A stretch of DNA of 64,000 bases from positions 23,835,659 to 23,899,658 of the forward strand of contig CM072811.1 of the NCBI GenBank assembly GCA_037013495.1. The letters are read 5' to 3'. Each line of letters starts with the position of its first letter. Positions within the stretch are counted from its first letter, which is position 1. This document shows positions 10,208 through 25,200 of this stretch, one piece after another. A program made the position numbers and the translations under genes. The notes under the pieces are model-generated. The model was given only the letters and a program-made list of their open reading frames with translations, was not told the origin of the DNA and searched no databases. Source of the DNA: Hippophae tibetana (lineage: Eukaryota > Streptophyta > Magnoliopsida > Rosales > Elaeagnaceae).

Positions 10208-13200
10208 ATGGTATATGGGCAAGTTGTGATCGGTCCGCCTGGGTCAGGGAAGACCACCTACTGTAATGGAATGTCTCAGTTCCTCAAACTTATTGGAAGG
10301 TAAATTTTTATTTTTTTTGATAGTGGATAAGGTTTCTTTGAACCCCTGATGCTCTTTAATCCTATCAAATGAATGCAGAAATGCACATATTTTTTAATGT
10401 TTGCTTCTGAAAAGATTTGAACCTGTAATTGAATTTTCCTTTTTTCGATGTTGTTGGAGTGACAACCTATATGATTGTTGTATGCAGGAAGGTGGCTGTA
10501 GTCAATATGGATCCTGGCAATGATGAGTTGCCGTATCCTCATGGGTCATGGCTGTTTCCGTTCCCTTTTATGATATTAATTGCTTGTGACATGTCATTTG
10601 AAAGGTTCCTTAATGTAGAAACAGTTATGAATGTGCCGTTAACATTGAGGATCTAGTAAAACTTAGCGATGTTATGATGGAGCACTCACTTGGTCCTAAT
10701 GGAGGTAGGCTTGCTACTTTGTTTATATTTTGTTTTGTTCATCGGAAATTAGTGCGTGAATAATAAGTGTTGGTGCACTCTTTCTGAGCTTTAATAGGTG
10801 TATCTGGACAACTTTAGTTACAATGTCAACGTGTATGGATTTCTTATCGTGCAGCCTTTGATGTTTATCTGATCATCTCTGTCAGGCCTTGTATATTGCA
10901 TGGATTATATAGAAAAGAATATTGACTGGTTGCAAGCCAAACTGGAGCCTCTTCTGAAAGGTTGGCATGATCTGCATTGTCTGAGATAAATTCATAACTA
11001 AAGTCAGTAATCCGTATGAGTCTTTGAATTAATGTGTACAATCTTTCTTTCTCTTCCATGCACTCCAAGGGTCAAAGGTAGCTTTTTGGAGATTTGATAT
11101 TCCTCATAAATAGTATATGTACTTGATTTCATTATTTATTTATTTATGCCAATTGGTTGGGATGAGTAGAAGATTGTAGACTTTCTAGCGAGGATTACAT
11201 ATCAACTACTTATCATAGCAGCAGAGTTCAACATTTTCATTGTTTTTGCTATACTTGTTTCAATAATCTAGGATTAATATGAGCTAGACTGATGATGACC
11301 ATTTGAAATGGTGACTGGAGTTACCAGAAAAAGGATAGGATGCAGAAAAGCCCTTAAAGTGGGAAGAATGTATAAAATCTATTGTGAGCTTGCATTATAA
11401 CTGCTGGACAATGTATTTATGTGTTCTAGTGCGTGACTGTGTGATAAGGAAGATGAATGCACGAATCTCCTAGTTATAGAAGAATAATACTTACTCTTAG
11501 ATTGTGGTGATATAATTATATTTTAATTGTTCTCTAGATGCAAGAAATAAAGTTCGTACGCATAATTATTTTTTGATTTTTCTCCCACTATTGTGTTTTA
11601 ATTCAGTAAACATTTATTACTTTATTGCTCACTGTGATAACGTAACCTGCATGCAATTTCTAATTATCTATGCTCTGCTTCATCGGCTCATTGTGCTATT
11701 AGTTATGCAGATCACTATCTCCTCTTTGATTTTCCTGGGCAAGTGGAGTTATTTTTTCTTCATCCGAATGCCAAGAATGTTATCATGGGACTCATTAAAA
11801 AGTTGAACCTTCAAGTATGATTATGTACAAGAATGATTATTAGTGTCTTTAACCTAGACCTTTGGATCTATGGTCTGCTACGATGATTTTAGTTTGTTTA
11901 CCTCAGTGTTTCACTGTCAATGCAGTTGACAGCAGTGCATTTAGTTGATGCTCATCTTTGTAGTGACCCTGGGAAATACATTAGTTCACTGGTTCTTTCT
12001 TTATCGACCATGCTACATTTGGAACTCCCCCATGTTAATGTCTTGTCAAAGATTGATTTGATAGAGAGATATGGAAGGCTAGGTACTTTCTGTTCCCTTT
12101 AAGCCTATAACGTGAAGTGTGACATATTTGATTTTACTTAATTTATTTTTTTTGTTTTCCCCATTTTGTTGCAGCTTTTAACCTCGACTTTTACACTGAC
12201 GTACAAGATCTATCATACCTTCAATACCATCTTGATCAAGATCCGAGGTCAGCTAAATACAGGTGTGGTTAGTCTTAGAATCTTTCCAATGTAAACTCAT
12301 AAAGATCACTCTTGTTTTGTTCATCAAGAATGCCACTTGAGATTATCTCAAATAATTTTATTCATGTTCATGAAGCAGATGGATGCCCTAAATTTTGTTT
12401 TAGAATTTTGTGATATAGGATTAAAGAGCTTTCAATCTCTTATGTTGCTATTTACTTGTTCCTTCACATGAACATAGATAGACTTAGAGCCGGATTTACG
12501 TCCTCCTTAGAGCTATGTTACATGGCTTGGGAAGAAGAATTTGACGTGGGTGTGTGTCCAGATGTTGGATTTGTTATTTCGTAGAATTTTAAGACACTGG
12601 GACACGGATAATGTGTCCATTTTTTGGATACAGGTACTTATACGCTATTGTGAAAGTTACAAACATGCTATCTAATTTTGTCGAATAACAAAAATAACAC
12701 TTAATTATAATTAGTGATATAAATGTACCATTATGTTATGTTTTTGGTGGTAGGTTTGTACAACTATTAAAGAGTTTAATGGTAAATTTATACTAATAAT
12801 AAAGAGTTTGGTGGTAGATTTGTTCTAATAATAAAGAGTTCGGTGATAGATTTATATCACTAATAATACTCTAGTGTTATTTTAACATTCGTTAAAGTTA
12901 GATGGTATGTTTGTAACTTTCATGATAGTTCGATAGTATATTTATTAGTTTATCCTATATAAATATATCATGATGTTTCTTAAAATAAAAAAAATAAGAT
13001 GAGTCTTTCCTTTTGGTAGTTTTGTCACATCCCAAGTTCTCTTTTTTTGAGTGCCCTTATTTCTTCCATAATAACTTCTTTCCATTATGAGATTTTCAAA
13101 GCCTCGTGTATATTTTTGCTCTATCAAGGTTAGTGGAAAAAGCACAAAATCCAAAAATCCAAAAGGTGAAATTTTATAAGAAGCAAATCTAGAAGTAGGA

Positions 13201-16200
13201 TGGTGAGTATAAGACTGTGTTTGTGCCTCCTCCTACGTTTACGTCTTGACCTTAGACAAAACCTACAATTATGTTAAGTGTGCCTCAGACCTAGATATTG
13301 GTCTCTAGGTCATAGAGGAAAAAAATTAGGAGGAAAGACACCGATGAACCCACAGGTCGAACCAAAGTTTGGGAAGTCAAGGTCAAATCCAGTGGTTTAT
13401 CTTTCCAGAACGAGGAAAGGCTAAAGAAGATGTATGATATTCTCTCATCGATTCAAATAATGATCCCTAAGCCAGGCGTTCTTGATAGCGATCCACCTTT
13501 AGCTGGATGGACAACCTTTCATGAAAAGTCTTTATGGCTAGGGTTAGATTCCCACTGTACTCATTCATAAGAAAGTTCTTAGCAAGGACGCAACTCCCAC
13601 CGGGACAAGTACTGCAAAATGGGTGGAGATGCTTGCTCTGTCTCATCCTTATATGTAGAAAGTTCAGGGTCGAGTTGGAAATGTCTGAGTTCAATGAGAC
13701 ATATGTATTAAAGCAAAATCCCATAAACACGAGGAGGGTCTAAATGTCAATCAAGCAGGATCGGGGCATAAATGTGATTCTTCCTGAGAATGCGAACTAG
13801 AAGAAGTACTTCTATGTGTATGGTCGGTGGGAAATGTCATATTGTGAGTTGAGGTTGATAAATAGCACCTGGGCTAACACTAAACTCATGATAAGAAATA
13901 TGGGTTCTCTTATCACGATCTTGGGCCTAGAGGCTAAAAAAAGGATTGGTTGATATTGAGAACTATCTGTTCGAGAAAACACTGTGGAAAAGACTGTTGC
14001 ACACCCTGTGCTTTGTAAAGTATCTTACGTTCCCTAGTTTATCGAACAGGTCAGCAATAAGAGGGATAGGATACTTGTTCTTTACCGTGATCTTATTTAG
14101 AGCACGATAGTCGATGCACATTCGTAGTGAGCCATCCTTCTTCTTTTGAAAGAGCACCGGGGCACCAAATGGGGCTTTGGAGGGCCTTATGAAGCCAGCA
14201 TCCAGCAATTCGTCGAGTTGCTTCCGCAGTTCTGCCAACTCTGAGTTCGCCATTCGATAAGGGCTCATTGCTGGTGGCCTGGTGCCGGGTTCCAACTCTA
14301 TTTCGTGGTCTACCTCCCTCCTGAGAGGTAACCGTTTGGGCAATGTCTCAGGCATTACATTTTGGAACTTATCTAGGACAACTTGCACTTCCGTCGGCAA
14401 GTTTGGTTTTGGTGACGCCTCTTCATCGTCATATTCCTTTAAAATGGCCAAGTAACTCTCTTCGTCCCTCTTCAATCCCTTCTTGAATTGAAGCGTTGAG
14501 AGAGCTTGGGTAGTAGGTCTAGTGGTCCTCTCCGTCGGTACCACACACGCCTTTGATCCATCCATTATGCACATAGAGTTTGAGCATGGCACCAAGAAAG
14601 CTCTAACCTGGTCCAAAAACTCCATACCGAATACAACAGAGAAGTCATCCATGGGCACCACTGATAAGTCCACTTGGCCAGTCCAAGCACCAAGACTGAC
14701 CTTAACTCCACGAGCAACTCCATGCAATGGTAGTGCTGCCGAGTTAACTGCTTTGAGAGATCCCCCTCCATGGACTACCTTAAGGCCGAGTGTTTTTGCT
14801 TCTTCCACTGAAACAAAGTTATGAGATGCACCTGTGTCGACCAAAGCTTTGGCGACCTTCCCATTGATGGTTGCATCTACGTACATCAAGCCTTTGGGAG
14901 TCTTTGGGGCGCTCTGCAATGCACCAAGTAAGCGCAAAGAACCCATCTTTGCACCTTCGTTCGACTCGCCTTTATCCTGGTCATGAGTGGAAGCAACTAA
15001 GGCACTCAAGGCCTTCCTTTTTGGACATTCACGTGCCCAATGCGGTCCGTCGCATATGAAGCACGTCACACGGGGCTTCGAGGCACCACGATCCTCTTTT
15101 TCCTTCCCCTTATCTCGTGATTTGAATGAGGAGCCATCTTTATGATTTTTGGAGCCCTGACTTTTGGCTTGGCCTCCACCACTCTTTCCTTCACCAAACT
15201 TTTTATCTGTAGCTTTTGAGCTCTCTTTGTTTGTGGAGTAATCGATAAAGCTTTCTTCAATTGCAATGGCCGAAGACAAGTTTTGGACACCACGTCGCTT
15301 GAGCTCGAGGTTTGCCCACGATTAGAGATCATCCATGAATAAGAATAAGGCATCCTTGTCTGATGTGTCGGGGACTTCAAGCAGCAAGGTTGTGAATTCC
15401 TTCACATAATCCCTGATGCTACCTGTTTGCTTTAACCATCGCAATCGACGCTTTGCCTCTTCTTCAGCATTTACAGGAAAGAACTGCATTTTGAACTCCT
15501 TTTTGAAATCATCAAAGGTTTCAATTGTGCACACTTCTCGTTGTACATCTCCATGCCTCCGTCTCCACCACAACATAGCTGTGTCGGACAAATACATGAC
15601 AACAGTTCAGATCTTGTTGGCATGGTCCGTTATGCCAGTAGCCTCAAAGTATTGTTCTAGCCCCCATAGGAAGTTCTCAACTTCCCTAGCATTCCTAACA
15701 CCATTGAAGGTCTTAGGTTTGGAAACATCCACCTTCTTAGCTTCAATGACAGTGGATGTGCTAGTTCCCGCGGCCATTGCCCGCTTACATAGAGCTAGAT
15801 CACCACCCATATCCTCAACTCTAAGCAAGACATTAGCAACTTCTCTTTGGACAAGATCTCTTACCTTGGCAAGTTCGGCCTTCAACCCTTTAATCTCTTG
15901 CCTTAACCCACCGTCTAGCTCGTTGAGGGACATCTTAACCGCTGCATGGATCTCCACATCCTCGGCCTCCAAGCCATTGCAATGTTCCTCTAAGTTGTCC
16001 ACCCGGTCGAACAGCTCCCCTAAGCTGTCCTACGCACTCCCAACTCGTCCTTCTAAGTTAGAAAGCATGTCTTTCGACTTGGCTCGAGATTCCTTTGATG
16101 GTTTCCGAACTTCCTCACGCCCATGTTCCATAGGTGGAACATCGATGCTTGGTGTAGATGGAGCAACGTTCTTCATTATGCCAAGGGTAGAAATGTGCTT

Positions 16201-19200
16201 CAACCGAAAGCTCTGATACCAACTTTCACGACCTTATTTTTCAAGTAGCGATCGTACGACACTTAGCAACGTCCGTTGCACTAAGCCTGCCTTTGAATCC
16301 GAATGAAACTCCAAAGAGACCAAAAAGAGAGTTTGTAAAGAATGCTTTGTATTGCTCTAGAGAGAGTTTATCTTACAATTTCCCAAGGATGATTACAAAT
16401 GAAGACCAATAGGTCTATTTATAGTGTGGCACCAAGCTTAAGACTATGCCACGTCTTTCTAGATCCTTCTATTTCTAGAATATACAAGAGTGTTCTAGTT
16501 TTATGTACAATATGCCACAAGGTTCTAGGACCTTCTAGCCAACTCTAGAGTCTTCTAGGTTTGTCTAGCTCCTTCATGCAAGTTCTGGGATGTTCCGTAA
16601 GTTTCCAGCGGCTTCTACATCCTTTATGAACCATCCTGCATGTTTTAGAATATTCTAGCCCATTCTAGCACCCTCCAGCGTGCTCTAGAACATTCTAGGG
16701 TCTTCAAAGCTTGAGTTGAGTCCATCCAACTCTAGCTCTTTTTAGACATCTCTAGGCAATTCTAGAACTTTTCTAGGTAGAAAAGTCTAGATCCTTTAGA
16801 CAACCACTATTTATTTGGATTTCGCGTGACAATTCGAGCGGGACGTGACATTGTGCTATCTTTAGATCCTCGATGTTTTTCAATAAGTAAGCCTCTTCTT
16901 ATGTCACCACACTTATTTTGTACATACCCTTCTAATTTGCACCCAACTTTCCAACCATCCTTTTTTTTGTTAGGGAAGACCCTTCTGAGAACCCAATTAC
17001 CTATGACAAAAGATTTAAAGCGTATTACTTTGTTGTTATAATCTATCACCTTCCTTTTCTATTCAACCGTTCTCGTCAAGGCTTCATTTCTTTTTTCCCT
17101 TGCTCTATATAAGGTGTTTTGGGCTTCAGTTAGGGTTGATCTCTTAGTTAGTACTGTGATCTTAGTTGGTATTACAACCTCAGTCTCATACACTAGCGGG
17201 AAAGATGTCTCATTAGTACTGTCTTGATGCCCATAATGCACCAGGGAGTTTCTCAACTCATCTTCCTTTAGTACCCTTTAACTTTTTCTTTAATAAGTTG
17301 AGTGCTAGCTTGTGGATAATATGGAGTTGAATGACATATCTTGATATTGTACTTGGTGGCAAATTTTTTGATGTTACTGCGTGTGAATTGCCTTTCATTA
17401 TCGATAACGAGTTCTTTGGGTAAGTTGAAGCGACAAACTATGGACTTTCAAATAAATGGAATTACCTCATATTCCCTTATTCTTCTCAGGGGCTCTGCCT
17501 CAATCCATTTGTAGAAATAATTTGTGATGACCAAGAAGAACCTTTTTTGGCTCATTGCCAGTGGTAGGGTTCCTACTATAACCAATCCGCATTTATAGAA
17601 GGGCTATAGGCTAACTATCCCCTTCATTGTGATTGGTGACATATGTGATAATGGGGCGAATCTCTGACATTTATTAAAAACTTGGGTGTACCTCATGCAA
17701 TCTGTTAACATAGTTTGCCATTAGTAACCCTGTTTCATAATTCGTGGGGATAACCTTCTTCTGCCCGAATAGGAGCCGCACTCTCCTTTGTGGGCTTCAA
17801 ACGATATTTTTTCAGACCATTCTTTAGCTATGCACAAGAGCCTAGGTCCAAGGGTCGTTTTTTTGTACAATTTGTTATTTTGCACCATGTACTGACCTGT
17901 TTTAGTCTTGATTTCTTTTGCTAGCTTCCGGTCTTTAGGTAGGTCTCCTTTTAGGAAGTTAAGGATAGGAGTGAACCATAGGCTGGCGGCCTGACCAATA
18001 CTTACAACTATTTTTTTAGCTTCTTCCAAATTGGCCTCTGTTAGGATTGTTATACAAATTACCCGATTACAGTTGACCTTGCGTACAACAGTTAGCGTGG
18101 CCAAAGTGTCACCATGACCATTCTCATTTTTGGATATTTGCTTAATCTCGAAGCCATCAAATTTCGAGCATTCCTTTCTTAACCTCTCTTAATATCTCCT
18201 CATCTTGTTGTCTTTAGTCTCAAACGTGCCCAACTATTGATTGACTGCCACTATGTGAATCACTGTGCAAGACAATGTTGTTGGCTCTGAGCTTCTGTGC
18301 AATTATAGCATCAAATATGGCCATCTCGTATTCTGCGATGTTATTAGTCGCATGGAAGTCCATCTTGACAGTATATTTGAAGTAGTTTTCATCATGTTCT
18401 ATTACAACGACCCCTAGCTCGGCGTTAGTTGTGAGTGCCATTGACAAATACTTGCCATGTTGGTATTTCTCTTTGATCCATGCATTCGTGACTTCCGATG
18501 ACTTGCTAAACTCATCAACAAACTCTATAAGCGCTTGTGCTTTGATGGAAGTCCTAGACATATACTTGATATTATATTCTCTCAATTCTATTACAATATG
18601 CACCAGTCTCCCCGCAACCTCTGGCCTTGTCAACACACTCTTAAGCTATTGTGAGGTGAGTGCTACTACTGTATGTGAGTCGAGTTAATGTCTGAGTTTT
18701 CGTGTTGTCACTTTTAGAGTGAATGCCAACTTATCAATCGTTAGATATTTGTTTTGGGCATCTGTTAGGATCTGACTAATGTAGTAGACAGAGTGTTGGA
18801 CCTTGTTTCTTGCAGCAAGAAGTACGCCATTACAAGTTTTAGGAGTAACAACCAAATATAAATAAAGCTTTTCACCTGGGGTGGGGTTGATTAGGATTGA
18901 AGGCCTACTCAGGTACTATTTAATATCTTGGAAAGCTCTTTCATAATCTTTGTTCTAGAAAACCGATATGTTCTTTCTCGGCATTTTGAAGAATGGTAAG
19001 CACGTGTATGTGCATTTGGAAATGAATCTATTGAATGCCACCATTCTTCTGTTTAATTGTTGAATTCCCTTCAAGTTAGTAGGAGGTTTCATGTTGACCA
19101 AGGCTTGTATCTTGTTTGGATGGATCTCAATTCCTTGGGTAGATACAAAATATATTAGAAATTTTTTCGAGGCAACACCGAAAACACATTTTTTAGGGTT

Positions 19201-22200
19201 TAATCTCATACCATACCTTTGGATTACGTGAAATATTTCCTCCCAAGTCTTTGACATGGTTTACAGGTTGTGTTGACTTTATCACAATGTCATTCATATA
19301 TGCTTCCATATTTCTTCCCAGTTGGTCAACAAACATCTCATTGACGAGACGTTGATACATAGCTCTTGCATTCTTTAAATCAAATGGCATTCGAGTGTAG
19401 CAGGTGCCTTCCTCAGTAATAAAAGACATTTTCTCCTCATCCTCTGGGTGCATTCTGACTTGATGATAACCATAATGTGCATTAAGAAAACTCATTAAAT
19501 CGAACTCAACTGTAGCATAGACCAACTGATTAATGCTTGGTAGGAAAAAACAGTCCTTTGGGCATGCGTCATTCAAGTCTGTGAAGACTACAGGTGATCC
19601 ACAAGCCTTTTTTACCAACATCACATTTGACAACCAGGTTGGGTAATTTACCTCACTAATAATTTTTGTCTCCTTAAGTGTGGCGACCTGACCTTTAATT
19701 ACTTCATTTTTTTTCTCTTAGGAGCTTTTTCTTCCTTTGTTTGATAGGTCTAGCTTTTGGATCAACATTTAACCTATGGGTTATAATATTTGGGTTAATC
19801 CCGAGTATATTGGCAGGCCTCCATGCAAATATATCGGAGTTGGCTCCTAGGAATTGAGATATTTTCTCCCTGACTTCGGTTGTTAAGTTGGCGCTCAATT
19901 TTATAGAGTGATCCTCTCCTTGTCTTCAACTGGTAAATCTCGAAGTCCATTAGGCATCTTCCCTCTAGCCTTTTTTGACAAGGTCTATACTGGAATTGCT
20001 ACTTTTGAATCACCTCCTTCGTTGTAGTATTATAACAACTCTAGTTTTCTCTTGGTCCCTCTTTATTTTTGAAGAATATATTACGAGAGATGATTTGGAG
20101 TATGTTCTTTCTCTTTATTCTCTATTATTTTTAATGTATATACAATCCTATAAATAGGAATAAGAACTTAGATTAGTGGTCACTAAGCTAAGAATATAAC
20201 AACTGATATCAACACATAAATACAACTTGTTTTACACTAATATTACAGCATGTACAACATTGATATAGTATAATATTCTATTACAGTTTACACTCTCCCT
20301 TAAGTTGGGTAATAGATATTAATCATTCCTAACTTCAATTTAATTCTTCGAAGATTGTTCGAGGTAATGCTTTGGTGAAGATATCTACAATTTGATGATG
20401 TGTAGATGTATATAGTAGGTCCACGATTTTTTCATCTAACTTATCTTTAATGAAATGACGATCAATTTCTATATGTTTGGTTCGGTCATGATGAATTGGA
20501 TTTTTCGCAATTCTTATTGCAGCTTGATTGTCACAATGCATTCTGATAGGTTCAGGAGTTGTGAAGTCTAGTTCATTGAATAATCTTTTTAACCATATTC
20601 CTTCACAAATCCCATGAGTCATAACTCTAAATTCAGCTTTTGCACTACTTCGAGCGACTACTGACTGTTTATTACTTCACCAAGTTACAAGATTTTCCCA
20701 TACGAATGCATTCTGATAGGTTCAGGAGTTGTGAAGTCTAGTTCATTGAATAATCTTTTTAACCATATTCCTTCACAAATCCCATGAGTCATAACTCTAA
20801 ATTCAGCTTTTGCACTACTTTGAGCGACTACTGACTGTTTATTACTTCACCAAGTTACAAGATTTTCCCATACGAATGTACAATACCCAGTGGAAGATCT
20901 GCGATCCACTATAGAGCCTGTCCAGTCAACATCTGCAAAGACATCAATTTTTCTAGTGAGGTTCAGTGATGTTACCTTGTGAATTGTCGGAGTGGCCTGT
21001 ACTCGGTTTGGATTCTTGGATTGGCTCAAGATATGCTCGATTTTTCGCTCTTTCTTAAGTTGTTTTTCTCCTAGAGTAGACAAGAAGATCATTGTTTGGG
21101 ACAAAGAAGTTTGGATTTGTTAGTAGAGAAGTTGAGGGTTCATTGAGATTAGTAAGAGTATTTATTTGAGACATTGATTCACTCTCTGGAATTTGCGGGA
21201 TAGGATTTGTGGGAGATTGAGTGGTTATGATATTCAAAAGCTGGTATTCATTGCCTATGTTCTCCCTCTGAATGATAGGCTTGGAATAATACGGATATTC
21301 TTCAAAGATTGTGATATCCATTGTATTATAGAATCGTTTTGTGGTAGGAGAAAAAACATTTGTATCCTTTATGGTATGATGAATACCCTAGGAATATGCA
21401 TTTGATGGCTCGAGGATCAAGTTTGCTACTATGATGTATATGGACATAAGTAGAACATCCGAAAATTTTAACGGGAATGTGGGACACGATTTTGGTGTGT
21501 GGGTATGACTCAAGTAGAGTATTGGGAGGTGTTTTAAACATGAGGACACGAGAGGGCATCCAATTGATAAGATAGGTAGCTGTAAGAACAGCCTTCCCTC
21601 AAAAATGTTGAGGGACATGAGTTGTGAACATGAAGTATTTAGCTACCTGGAGAAGATGCCCATTCTTTTTTTCAGCCACCCAGTTTTATTGAGGTGTGTC
21701 AACACAAGAGCTTAGATGGACAATCCCTTGACTTAATAGATAATCATTAAGGGTGGAAGCGAAGTATTCTTTAGCATTGTCAGATTTCAATACTTGGATT
21801 TTTGTTTGAAGTTGGGTTTGAATGTATTGAAATTTTTAAAAATTTGACATGCTTCAGATTTTTCTTTCATTAGGAGTAACCAAGTGATTCGAGTATGATC
21901 ATCCACAAATGAAATGAACCAACGTGTCCCTGTGATGTTTTTGATTCGAGAAGGTTCCCAAATATCAGTGTGAATTAATGAGAAAAAATATGATTTTTAT
22001 GTGGAAGATGAGGATATGAAGTTCTAACATATTTGGAAAATTGACATACTTTACATTGAAAATCCTTTGAATTTTTATTTCTAAAAGATGAAGAAAAAGT
22101 TTCTGGAAATACTGGAAATTATGATGACCTAAGCGATAATGATTCAACATGATTTTACCATCATTATTGGACTTAAGATTTAACAAAACTTTATTTTGAT

Positions 22201-25200
22201 AAGAAACTTCGAATACAATTTGGTGGACTTATCGTGCTGAAGGTTCTTCACTTTGGAGGAGATAGAATCCCGAGCATTCTTTAGCACTGGCAATCATCTT
22301 TCCCGAATCCAAGTCCTGAAATTCACATAGGTTATGAACAAATTTAGCCATACAATTTTTATCACGGGTGAGTTTAGTAATTGATACAAGATTACAATCA
22401 AGTGTGGGAACAAGGACAAAATCTAGAGTAAAAAAGTTTGAAATTTTGGCTAAATCAATTCCTGTTACTTTGGATATTGAACCATTGGCAATTCTGACAG
22501 TGTGTCCGTTCTGGTAGGTTTTGAGATTCATGATAAGAGAGGCATCACCTGTCATGTGGTCTGAAGCACCTGAATCAACAATCCATGGTCTCATAACCTG
22601 TTTCACACTAAAAGCGTTGAGGGTGTTACCTGATTGAGCTATAGTGGCAGATGATGTGGTCAAGGTTTGTCCAAATAGTTTCTGGAGGAGATCAATCTGT
22701 TCCTTGCTAAACAGCAAATTAAGGTGATGCAGTGTCTTGAGATTTGGAGGCATTTTTTCCATAACTTTCTTTGTAGAAGTGTTGTGTGGAAGGTGGTTTC
22801 AAATAAGCTGGCTTTCCATGAATTTTTCAGCAGGTTTCCTTAATGTGACCAGGTTTACGACAATGATCACACCAAGGTTTTTCACGATGAGGACGGTTGT
22901 CTGTATTATGAGAGTACTGGTGACCTCAAATAGCAAGTGCAAATCCTTCTCCAGTCACGGAAATGGTAGATTGAGGACCCATCATTACTTTCTTCTGATT
23001 CTCCTCTTGACGGACTTCGAAGAAGGCTTCATGAATGCTGGGCAAGGGTTTTGTTCCTAAAATTCTACCGCACACATCATCAAGATTTTTATGGAGCCTT
23101 AATAAAAATTTGAAAATTTGAAAACCCGCTTGTCAATAATCTGTTTGTACAAGATGCTGTTTGCTGGATATGTCCATTCGTGAACCTCAAAGAGGTCTAA
23201 TGGCTGCCAACATCGAGTGAGAGAGTTAAAGTAAACTCTCCTTGACGAAGATCATGGAGGATGTTTTCGATCTCAAATAGTTCAGACATATTATCAGAAC
23301 TGGAATAAGTCTCTGGCGGCATCCCATATTCCTTTGGCAGTTTTGTAGAGAAGAAAGTTCTATCCAATCTCGCTTGTCATGGAATTGATCAATCGAAACA
23401 TTACCATATTGTTTTTAGATTTTCATGTTCTGTATTGCAGATCGTCCTTGTTTGGAGCTGCTGCATCTCCAATAAGGTAATCATCTTTCATCTTTTCACA
23501 TATAAACATCATGATAGATTGGGATCACTGAAGGTAATTGTGTCTATTTAATTTGTGACTGGTGATGGGCATAAAACTGTTTTCTGTGGAACCAGTAATT
23601 ACAGGTTTTCCCGTGGCCATTGGTGTTATTTTAATTGTAGCTTATATGTGGGTTGAATTTTGTGAATGCGTTGTATTTTTTTTTTTGAGATTTCTTGCTG
23701 AGTTGTATCGGGTCGGGTTAGGTTAGATTGTAAGTGTAGCTTATTACGGGTATTGGAAAAACAGAAAGCAAAATATGGCTAGCGGGAATTATTGGCTTGT
23801 GGGACCAAATGATCGACGATGAACAGATGGCCGATGATGAAGATGAACAAATGGCCGACGATGATGATGAACATATGGTCGACGAGCTATGGGTAATGGC
23901 TCGCGAAGATGGCTCGCGATGATGATTGGGTTGAGGAAGGTTTTTGTTTTTCTCTTTGAAATTCACTCTCTTAGTTGAGCTCAAATTTGTATCCGAAAAA
24001 TAGCTTTTGCTCGTTTTTTAGTTCTCAGACAGAATTGGTGAGAAAACAAAATTGGATTTTAGAAACGCTCTGATACCACGAAGAATATATTACGAGAGAT
24101 GATTTGGAGTATGTTCTTCCTCTTTATTCTCTATTATTTTTAATGTATATACAACCCTATAAATAGGAATAAAAACTTAGATTAGTGGTCATTAAACTAG
24201 GAATATAACAGTTGGTATCAACACATAAATACAACTTGTTTTACACTAATATTACAGCCTGTACAACACTGATATAGTATAATATTCTCATATAGTTTAC
24301 AATTTCTTTTATGCCTTCTTTGGTTGGGTATTTGATGACTTGGTAGAAAGTAGATGGAACTGCTTTCATCTTATGTATCCATGGTCTACCCATAATGACA
24401 TTGTAATGGGCTGGGACAATCACCATAAAGTTAGTCATGATTATATATCTCGTCGTCATGACCGACAACATCATAGTTCCAACTGCATAGGTAGTGCTGC
24501 TGTTGAATCCTACTAGCAGTAGCTCTATCCTCTCGATGTCGTATTTCTTCATACCTAGAGCTTTCATTGTCGATAGAAAAAGGTCAACAGTCATGATTTG
24601 GCAGACATCGTAGGATCTTACCTATAGGGTGATCACGAAGGGGTTTTCATGTGGGGACGGGGTCTCATCCTTCCCAGAGAAGGTGATTATAATAGAGGAC
24701 ATCCATTTATTCAAATTATAAAAATGCGATAATTCGTGTAAGTCTTTAGCGTATCTTTTACGTGCATTATTGGAGGTCCTATTCAACCCAGGTCCTCCAT
24801 GTGTAGTATGGATGGTCCTCACATTAGCCTCATTGTATGGCTCTATCCCGTTACCTAGTGAAGCTGGATCGGCTCCTTTGCTATTGTTTCCCACGAGGTC
24901 ACCCAAATACCTTCTGCATAACAAATATTCTATTTCTTTCTTTAGATGTCTACAATCTCGCATTTTGTGGTCGTATATCCTTATAAAAGGCACACCACTT
25001 AGATGTATTCTTAAAAGGTGCCCTCATTTTTAGTGGTCATGTAACGTTTTGCTCATTCTCCATCCTCAACATAGTTTGAGCTATACTTACTCTTAAAGGT
25101 GGACCTTTAAAGGGGGACAATGACCTACCTCAAGGCCCCCTATTTCTTGGCTATTGACATCCCACCTTGTGAATCGGAGCAAAACGATTATTTACGTTAA

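Noticed and set aside
15416-16216. 266-codon + strand frame
   Set aside because: It is the reverse-strand shadow of the Gypsy gag coding region.
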